DNA of 21,450 nt. Origin: Cymbomonas tetramitiformis. Lineage: Eukaryota; Chlorophyta; Pyramimonadophyceae; Pyramimonadales; Pyramimonadaceae. Below are positions 16,243 through 21,450 of this stretch, in pieces. How positions within the stretch are numbered: the first letter of the stretch is position 1; each line of letters starts with the position of its first letter. The position numbers were made by a program, and so were the translations under genes. The stretch covers positions 1-21,450 of the forward strand of contig LGRX02030447.1 in NCBI GenBank assembly GCA_001247695.2. Reading direction: 5' to 3'. The notes under the pieces are model-generated. The model did no database searches, was not told the origin of the DNA, and worked only from the letters and a program-made list of their open reading frames with translations.

Positions 16243-17565
16243 TGTGCCAGGGAACAATAGCCCGGCCAAGCCATTCGATTGGCATATTGTATTTATGCAT
16301 ACTGGGGCAGTGAGATGGCAATGGGCTCGGAAGGGGACTCCCGAGCCATTGACTTCGTACTATGGGAGCGAAAGCCTGGACTTGATTATAGCTGGCAGCA
16401 TATTATCGTACACCCTTCTGGTGCGCTACGCCGCTGGGAGCGTAATAGGGGCGGCGGCTGGTTTCTAGAAGACGCCACTCAGTTGAAGGCGCCGGTAGCG
16501 CCATTCTCATTACCGATCAGCCGCGTTGGGATCGCGTACTGGAATCCGACGATTGTGATTGACGATGACGAATATCGTGGAATTCCCTACGCGGGGCGTA
16601 AGCCTATACACTCAGCGCCTACGAACAGTGAAGATTCGGGTACAGGCGCTGTGTCCTGGAGTAAGGAGAAGTTACCAGATTCTGATGACAATGATGGCGC
16701 AGGTGTCACTAACAGTAAGGAGAAGCTACCAGATTCGGATGACAAAGATGACGCGGGTGTCATATATGACATGGACACTGCCAGTCCGAAATGGGAGCCA
16801 ACTTCGCCTGAATATGATGACACCGAGGATGACGTCAGCGAGTTCGATGACTTGGTAGCTGACGATGCTGAAGAACAAGCTGAAGCTCGAAGGTTGAAGA
16901 GACTGGGACTGCAATTGATCATGGATGAGAAGGGTGAACTTCACTGGGTACCAAAGGGCACCTCCCCGACCTCACCTGTTCAGCCCGATGATCAACCTAT
17001 TACCGAGCAGAAGTCTGAGGCCATATCTGAGGATGCCCCAGCCTCTGTGGTGGAGACTGTTCATGCACCACCGAAGAAACCTTATGGGTCAGATACTGGA
17101 TTGACTTCAATGGGTGAGAATAAGGCTGGGGTGTCTGAAGAGACGAAGAGGCAACCTAGGAAATATCCGAGATGTTGGACACATGAGTATATAACTCAAT
17201 TGAAGTACTCCATAAGAAGTGACAGTGATGAAGAAGAAGGGCTTGACGTGGCTCCTCGTAGGAAGAAAGCAAAGATCAGCAAGGGACAATGAAATCAACT
17301 GTCTTGATTAGGATTGTCCAAATGCAGATTCTCTGATTAGGATTTGTATAGGTGGCAGATGGTGATATGCCAGCCGACATGGGACAGATCGATTAGAGAA
17401 TATGAACTGCGCGACTTGAAAGTATAAGACTTGAATATTGCCCATTTGGAGGCTGTTCTAATTTGAAGTAACTATTTGGAGGAGCTGTTGCTCAACCTGT
17501 TAATTTACTGGTCAATCTTTCCTGCCATAAAGATATTGCAATTGCTTGAATTGTAGCCTTGTTCA
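16243..17565 (+). mobile_element. 3' LTR of the retrotransposon
   Basis: This is the partner of 2209-3531, 1323 bases long in both cases, with TG and CA at the ends. Differences are few in the first 740 bases and several times denser in the last 580. The right edge abuts a gag fragment of the same family with no matching target duplication (five bases left of the 5' LTR are CATCA, those right of this LTR are GGAAG). The LTR may be complete or may be cut at this junction. Confidence 0.88.
16279..17292 (+). CDS. LTR-encoded acidic protein, second copy
   Basis: This is homologous to the LTR protein at 2261-3259. It shares the aromatic N-terminal region, the KEKLPDSDD tandem repeats, the long acidic middle and the basic PRRKKAKI end. 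A single G is missing from a G run (16364-16366 versus 2330-2333), so the true N-terminal segment, starting at the ATG at 16295, is in another frame. The start at 16279 uses a chance upstream ATG. The native protein is therefore truncated at its N-terminus in this copy, unless the missing base is a sequencing error. Several substitutions in the last third are amino-acid changes. Confidence 0.55.
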   Translation: MAYCIYAYWGSEMAMGSEGDSRAIDFVLWERKPGLDYSWQHIIVHPSGALRRWERNRGGGWFLEDATQLKAPVAPFSLPISRVGIAYWNPTIVIDDDEYRGIPYAGRKPIHSAPTNSEDSGTGAVSWSKEKLPDSDDNDGAGVTNSKEKLPDSDDKDDAGVIYDMDTASPKWEPTSPEYDDTEDDVSEFDDLVADDAEEQAEARRLKRLGLQLIMDEKGELHWVPKGTSPTSPVQPDDQPITEQKSEAISEDAPASVVETVHAPPKKPYGSDTGLTSMGENKAGVSEETKRQPRKYPRCWTHEYITQLKYSIRSDSDEEEGLDVAPRRKKAKISKGQ

Positions 17566-17860
17566 GGAAGGCGCTACTGACCTCGACCCCGCAGACCTTA
17601 GAGTGCAACACGCCGTGCCTCCCAGTCCGGCGGGATTGACCAGGCCGCCACGCCGATGCTACGTCTGCAACTCTGACTCCCATTATTTTATGGGCTAACT
17701 GTCCCGACGAAGCCAAGAAACGAGCCTGGATTGCTGACGCCCCAGCTCGTTTGGCACGCCGCCGCGCTGCGAATGAATCTCATATCGCAGCGCTGGAAAC
17801 AGAATGGGAGGATTTGGAAGATGAAGCGGAAGCGCTGGAGTATTTTCAGAACGAGGAATC
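17566..17860 (+). pseudogene. Gag C-terminal fragment of a second element copy
   Basis: This matches 8212-8503 of the main element, starting within the linker before the zinc knuckle. A four-base insertion within the knuckle (about 17685-17690) shifts the frame and brings in a stop soon after, so the CCHC finger is destroyed. The left edge joins the 3' LTR without spacer. The right edge is the AATC target duplication (17857-17860) of an inserted TIR element. No promoter or start is attached. Confidence 0.88.
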
Positions 17861-18244
17861 AACGACGATCGCTCTTAATTGGAAGATGCGCTTTAAATTG
17901 GAAGATTTTTTGAAGGTCATTGTTTTGATGTTTTTTACATTATTTTAAACATATCATGCCCAAAAAATAGGGTGGTTATAATTTTGGAAGTTTTTCTCAT
18001 CGTACGAGGCGGGGTTTTCAGAATTCTTACGATCGCACTAGTCACATCACTAGTGCGATCTGACTTCGCACTAGTCACGCGACTAGTGCGGACTCAAGCG
18101 ACACACGGCCGTACGGGGCACCCGGCGATGAACCAACGACATTCCGGTCACTCATGATCATTTTGGAAGCATTTCAAACCAAAAATAAAAAAAAATAAAA
18201 AAATTGGAAGGAGTGACTTCTTCCAATTCAGAGCGTTCGTCGTT
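17861..18244. mobile_element. 384-bp TIR element (MITE) with 4-bp target duplication
   Basis: The 26-bp ends, beginning AACGACGA, are inverted repeats with two mismatches (17861-17886 and 18219-18244). They are flanked by AATC at 17857-17860 and 18245-18248. The paralogous gag at 8500-8503 has a single AATC and no insert, which proves the boundaries. The interior is AT-rich and non-coding, with ATTGGAAG repeated near both ends and two adjacent hairpins in the middle. I cannot assign the superfamily. Confidence 0.92.
18031..18090. repeat. Two adjacent perfect hairpins inside the 384-bp element
   Basis: GATCGCACTAGT (18031-18042) pairs with 18049-18060 across a 6-nt loop. CGCACTAGTC (18067-18076) pairs with 18081-18090 across a 4-nt loop. 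The two hairpins share the core GCACTAGT. Confidence 0.9.
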
Positions 18245-19163
18245 AATCGGCCGCAGCGTCCTCCTCGGGTCAGCAATCTGCGGAGGAGGAGCACTGAGCG
18301 ACCTCCCGCTGGCGGGACGCCGGCGACAGGGCGGTATGGGTAACCGCCCCTGGGCAAGAAGTACAGCCTTCGCCCACAACCGGGGGAATATTCAGAAGGA
18401 TCCTACGCCACCCCCCAACCCTCTGGCTGCTCGAGGGTATGGATTCACCTGGTCTGTCGATCAGAGGCGACAACGCCGTCTCGACAGAACCAGAACCCTA
18501 CGGGATGAACCCTCGTTAACCAGAACCGCTGTTTATTCACTGAACAGCGAACCTTTCCACTGAGCAGGGCCGGCGAGAACATCACTTAATGTCCCGGCGC
18601 CATCAGCGGTCGCCACGAAGATCGCCCCCTTCGTCGCCTGAGCGCTCCAAGCCTCCCGTTATGTTCAGTGTGGATCGCTCCCCTGGAACTGGTAACTGCT
18701 GTCCAGCTCCACGACGCGAGCGTGGCGAAACGCCCCGCGTTGAACCCCCAGACCTTGGGGATGACCCTAACCCTAACCCTAACCCTAACCCTGAGACACC
18801 AGTACTGGCAGCACTGGATGAGGATGATGGTCAGGAAGAGGAGACCCAGTGGACCTTCAACCCACTCAACACCCCCTGGCGTAAAGCTCCTCGACCGCGG
18901 GTACCGAGAAAGGCTCCGGTGGAGCGTATGCGAGCCTTGCGGCAGCGGATGCAGGATGTAACGCTGCCCGCGGTTTCACACCCTCTGGACGACAGTGGGG
19001 AGGAAGGGGGTGGAACTTCAAAAACTGGTCCTGCTTCAGAACCCCCACCTTTTAAACTTCGACCTGAGGTGTTCCCTTCGACGTCTCGACCAGCAGCGTG
19101 TCCAGCCTTGGCAGAGAGGGCGTCAGCCTCAAGCGCAGCGCGCACTACGAGCGCAGCGCGCAC
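18245..19163 (+). pseudogene. Gag end and Pol N-terminal linker of the second copy
   Basis: This matches 8500-9413 of the main element: the Gag tail and stop, the Pol ATG (here at 18336) and the low-complexity Pol linker. A 7-base insertion near 18535-18545 puts the Pol frame out of register; the frame resumes from about 18589. The CCCTAA coding array is shorter here (four units, 18765-18792). Homology ends at about 19163, before the protease, so no enzyme is encoded. The fragment probably marks an older insertion that lost both flanks. Confidence 0.88.
18765..18792 (+). repeat. (CCCTAA)4 array in the second pol copy
   Basis: Four CCCTAA units plus CCCT, in the same place as the seven-unit array at 9001-9046. 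The difference of three units is in frame. Confidence 0.9.
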
Positions 19164-19330
19164 ACTTCTGAAAGTATTTTCTTAGGTTTTCTTAAGTTTT
19201 CTTAAGTTTTTCTTAAGTTTTCTTAAGTTTTCGATATAAACCCACACTATGCATATTTAAATCGGTACAGTTAGCTATTGGCCGACAGTATACTTAAGAA
19301 TTATACTTAAGAGAACTTAAGAAAATGTAA
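19164..19330. repeat. CTTAAG-rich short repeats
   Basis: 19180-19230 holds about five units of TTTTCTTAAG. The complementary orientation (ACTTAAGAGAACTTAAGAAAA) follows at about 19300-19325, so the pair could fold or could be the edges of a short element. There is no coding potential. Confidence 0.6.
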
Positions 19331-19595
19331 GTACGTGGAAGCTTCTTGGTAGGAGGATATTGTCCACATGGCTCAAGGATAACTTAAGAAAACTGAAGAA
19401 TCTTATCCAAATGTAAGCACGTGATTGGCTGGAATGTAGGAGATATGCACACGTGTAAGAAAGCTATATGCTGGATATTTAAAGATTGTATACACATGCA
19501 TGCACGTAATTGGCTGTTAAGAAGACACGTGTATGCAGGACAATGCTTCCCATCGCACAGATATTTACAAATGTAACGTTGTGACTGGTTCCATA
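19331..19595. promoter_or_regulatory. Possible promoter-like stretch with G-box and CCAAT words
   Basis: CACGTG-type words combined with ATTGGCTG (an inverted CCAAT) recur, for example CACGTGATTGGCTG near 19420 and CACGTAATTGGCTG near 19505, with more ACACGTGT copies between. The word AAATGTAA precedes three of them. This may be a degenerate repeat or a regulatory region. No gene starts directly after it on the plus strand. The rest of 19627-19996 shows nothing else I can support. Confidence 0.3.
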
Positions 19596-19626
19596 TTTAG
19601 GGTTTAAACCCTAAACCCTAAAACCC
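19596..19626. repeat. Short interstitial plant-type telomere motif
   Basis: TTTAGGG is followed by TTTAAACCCTAAACCCTA and AAACCC, giving head-to-head TTTAGGG and CCCTAAA units. It also contains the telo-box word AAACCCTAA found in plant promoters. It differs from the six-base CCCTAA units inside pol. Confidence 0.7.
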
Positions 19627-19700
19627 TTCAATCAAGCAGTCAGCAGCTGGGTACGTACACTACTATGGGATGCAACCCATTCCATCCAGCTTCCAGTTAA

Positions 19701-19716
19701 CTATCTATCTATCTAT
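19701..19716. repeat. (CTAT)4 microsatellite
   Basis: Four perfect CTAT units, in non-coding sequence. Confidence 0.85.
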
Positions 19717-19996
19717 GTAGTATAACCCACGTGGCTTGGTGACATACACGTGCAGAGTGACAGGCGAATGATTCTGCTGCCGTAGATAGATCTGCAGCAC
19801 CGTTGGGAACGTCGTCGGGGGCTGCTCGCTGTTGCAGTTGAGAGAAGGCCTGGAAGCTGCGCATCCCACCCCAGATTCTCAGTAACTTACACCCCTTGCC
19901 GCTTGTGAATTTTTCGAGCAGCCTATCAGAAAATGGCACGTACGACACCACAGGAAAGTTCACATTCTTATTACCTGAACGAAGCGCGGAAGGGGA

Positions 19997-21223
19997 TCAA
20001 TGAATGCCTTGGATCTCACGCAGCAGGTGCACCGCATGGTAGAGGTTGTCGCCCGTGTCTTTACTCTTTGTTTCAACGAATAATGCCTTCGTTCCGATGA
20101 GCGCGCATGGCAGTAGCAGCTCTACGTAATCATTTCTGGCGAGCACAGCGATTCCTTGGTTCTCCATATATGCATCTTCTACCTGACGGTACGCTCGCAA
20201 ACTGGCCAAACGGCACACCGTATGCTGGCTCTCGGTGTCTATCACCAGGTAGTATGCAAGGACCTTCGCATATGGGAATTCTGATAGGGAGTCCAGCCCA
20301 GTCGGGAGCAAGTTCCCGAAGCCAGTGTCCGAGATGGAAACGTGGTAGGAGACTCACTTCTCCGCCCTCGTGTACAAGGAAGACGTGAATTCCTCCAGAT
20401 TCAGGGACATCCTCAAGTACACAATGATATCGCACGTGCATAATGCCTGTGCGCCCTGCTACCGGGGGTGCAACATGCCAACCAAATGCTGCAGTTGTGC
20501 TAAGCAGCTTGCGAGGACGGGTGCGTCGTGAGCTACGCGCCTGCCGGTACCCATGAAATAGCAAGGAGATGTCTTAGCATCCGCGGCTGGGTCCACAAGC
20601 CCAACCGAGACCGCTGCTTGGCCGGGGTAAAGCTCGTTGGCTAACTCCGGTAGGGAGCGCATTGTTGGATGCAAGCTTACATATGCCTCCAGGGCGAGCT
20701 TCTCGCACGTCCCATTCATGATGGCCTCCACAGGCTTGTTCTTGACGTGAGAGTCTTTCACGATTCCTTTCGCCCGCTGAATACCTCGTTCCACCCAAAA
20801 CTCCATGGCCGCACCCACATCCCCTAGATAGTATTCTTGCCGGAACAGGTGCACCACCGCCAGACGCATGTTGAATGTAAGCATCTTCGCCGGGCCCTTA
20901 TCTTCCATGATCGCGGCGTGCTCCCACAAATGCTCCTTTGCCACCTCCCGCGCCCGCCGTACCTCCGTCTCCGTGAGGGGGCTATCTGCTGTTACCATCC
21001 CTCGCGTGTAATGCAACACCGCCCGCCGCAGGTGTTGTCAGGCAGCCTCCATGACCATGTTCCAATGGACCAGCAGATCGCCAAACACCAAGGTGAGTAG
21101 TATACCACGAAATTCAGGAAATCCTCCATGGTCCACATACCTGCCCCCCAACACCCCTCCCCGGGTACGATTTACACAAACTAACACAACAGCACACGCA
21201 CTCCCCATAACGACAAACACCAT
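19997..21223 (-). pseudogene. Decayed DNA-transposon transposase-like gene, C-terminal part
   Basis: On the minus strand one frame runs from 21223 to 19997 (about 409 codons), broken only by three stops: TGA at 21038-21040, TAG at 20459-20461 and TGA at 20354-20356. The protein-like character carries across each stop (for example VFGDLLVHWNM, stop, QHLRRAVLHYTRG). A segment with MLTFNMRLAVVHLFRQE, then MEFWVERGIQRAKG resembles the H-L-x-x-Q-E, then F-x-E-R-x-x-x-x-K layout of the C-terminal domain of Tnp2/CACTA- or KDZ-type transposases (DUF4218-like). The part after the third stop (FPYAKVLAYYLVID, and so on) resembles the region beyond it. Neither catalytic residues nor a start are visible, and the N-terminal portion would lie upstream (right) of the window or in another frame. 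The family call is tentative; the single-frame decay is clear. Confidence 0.45.
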
Positions 21224-21235
21224 TGCGCTTGTTCA

Positions 21236-21450
21236 TGGATAGGTCAGGCACAGCCGCACCCTCACGTACCCTGCACATGTCGCGAGTCATTTCAGATAAG
21301 CACAACGTTTGGCGCTCTGTTTGAGCTAATGCCAGGAACGAATTGCAACCTGACAAAAACTGTCGCCAAAAAGATAGGGTTGCCAAGTGTGCCTCTATCT
21401 TTTCTTCTTTTCGATGGAAGCTTCTCATCGACAAGCAGAAAAGATGGAGG
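21236..21450. other. Right edge, nothing assigned
   Basis: A 106-codon minus-strand frame crosses this stretch (21434-21114) but shows no recognisable domain. It may contain upstream exons of the minus-strand pseudogene. No repeat or RNA gene is evident. Confidence 0.3.

Noticed and set aside
18001..18110. CRISPR-like or integron-like array in the hairpin region
   Set aside because: There are only two palindromes with unequal loops, inside a TIR element, and no repeated spacer architecture.
20354..21040. Reassigned stop codons or selenocysteine in the minus-strand gene
   Set aside because: Both TAG and TGA would need reassignment, while gag and other frames in the window end at TGA or TAG where homology ends. 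Nonsense decay is simpler.
20837..21100. Plus-strand exon ending at a GTGAGT donor near 21091
   Set aside because: The plus-strand translation has no protein-like character, whereas the minus strand over the same bases does.

Overview
The window is eukaryotic repeat-rich DNA. It has no operons or ribosome binding sites, and it is almost entirely transposable elements nested inside one another. A Ty3/gypsy-type LTR retrotransposon with a chromodomain, hAT-like DNA transposon remains, and short plant-type telomere motifs (TTTAGGG/CCCTAAA, 19596-19626) fit a green-lineage alga or plant. From memory, retrotransposon-borne cytosine methyltransferases have been described in charophyte algae and dinoflagellates, which makes a streptophyte alga an attractive guess. 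The sequence alone does not prove it.

Layout. 1-283: 35-bp minisatellite. 573-2208: remnant of a hAT-family transposase gene, split by an 831-bp terminal-inverted-repeat element (661-1491) and cut off at 2209 by the retrotransposon. 2209-17565: the LTR retrotransposon. Its parts are the 5' LTR (2209-3531) carrying its own acidic ORF, a leader, Gag (4386-8552, interrupted by a 289-bp hAT-type MITE at 6445-6733), Pol (8591-16162), a polypurine tract (16229-16242), and the 3' LTR (16243-17565). 17566-19163: a truncated second copy of the gag/pol junction, joined directly to the 3' LTR and interrupted by a 384-bp TIR element (17861-18244). 19164-19996: AT-rich DNA without genes, with short repeats. 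19997-21223, minus strand: a decayed open frame that looks like the C-terminal part of a DNA-transposon transposase, with three in-frame stops.

The main discovery is the Pol region. Reading across four single-base frame breaks, the domain order is retropepsin, reverse transcriptase, RNase H, Dam-like N6-adenine methyltransferase (NPPF motif), HHCC/DD35E integrase with a GPY/F-like module, chromodomain, and C5-cytosine methyltransferase (motifs I, IV, VI, VIII and X all visible). A single LTR element that encodes both an adenine-type and a cytosine-type DNA methyltransferase suggests it could mark its own cDNA or its target chromatin. That role is inference.

The small-element insertions give clear empty-site logic. 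Removing the 831-bp and 289-bp elements together with one target duplication restores the host reading frame in each case. The 384-bp element has its uninterrupted site in the paralogous gag at 8500-8503. The order of events appears to be: hAT gene, then the 831-bp insertion (order relative to the LTR element unknown), then the LTR element, then MITE insertions and single-base decay or assembly errors.
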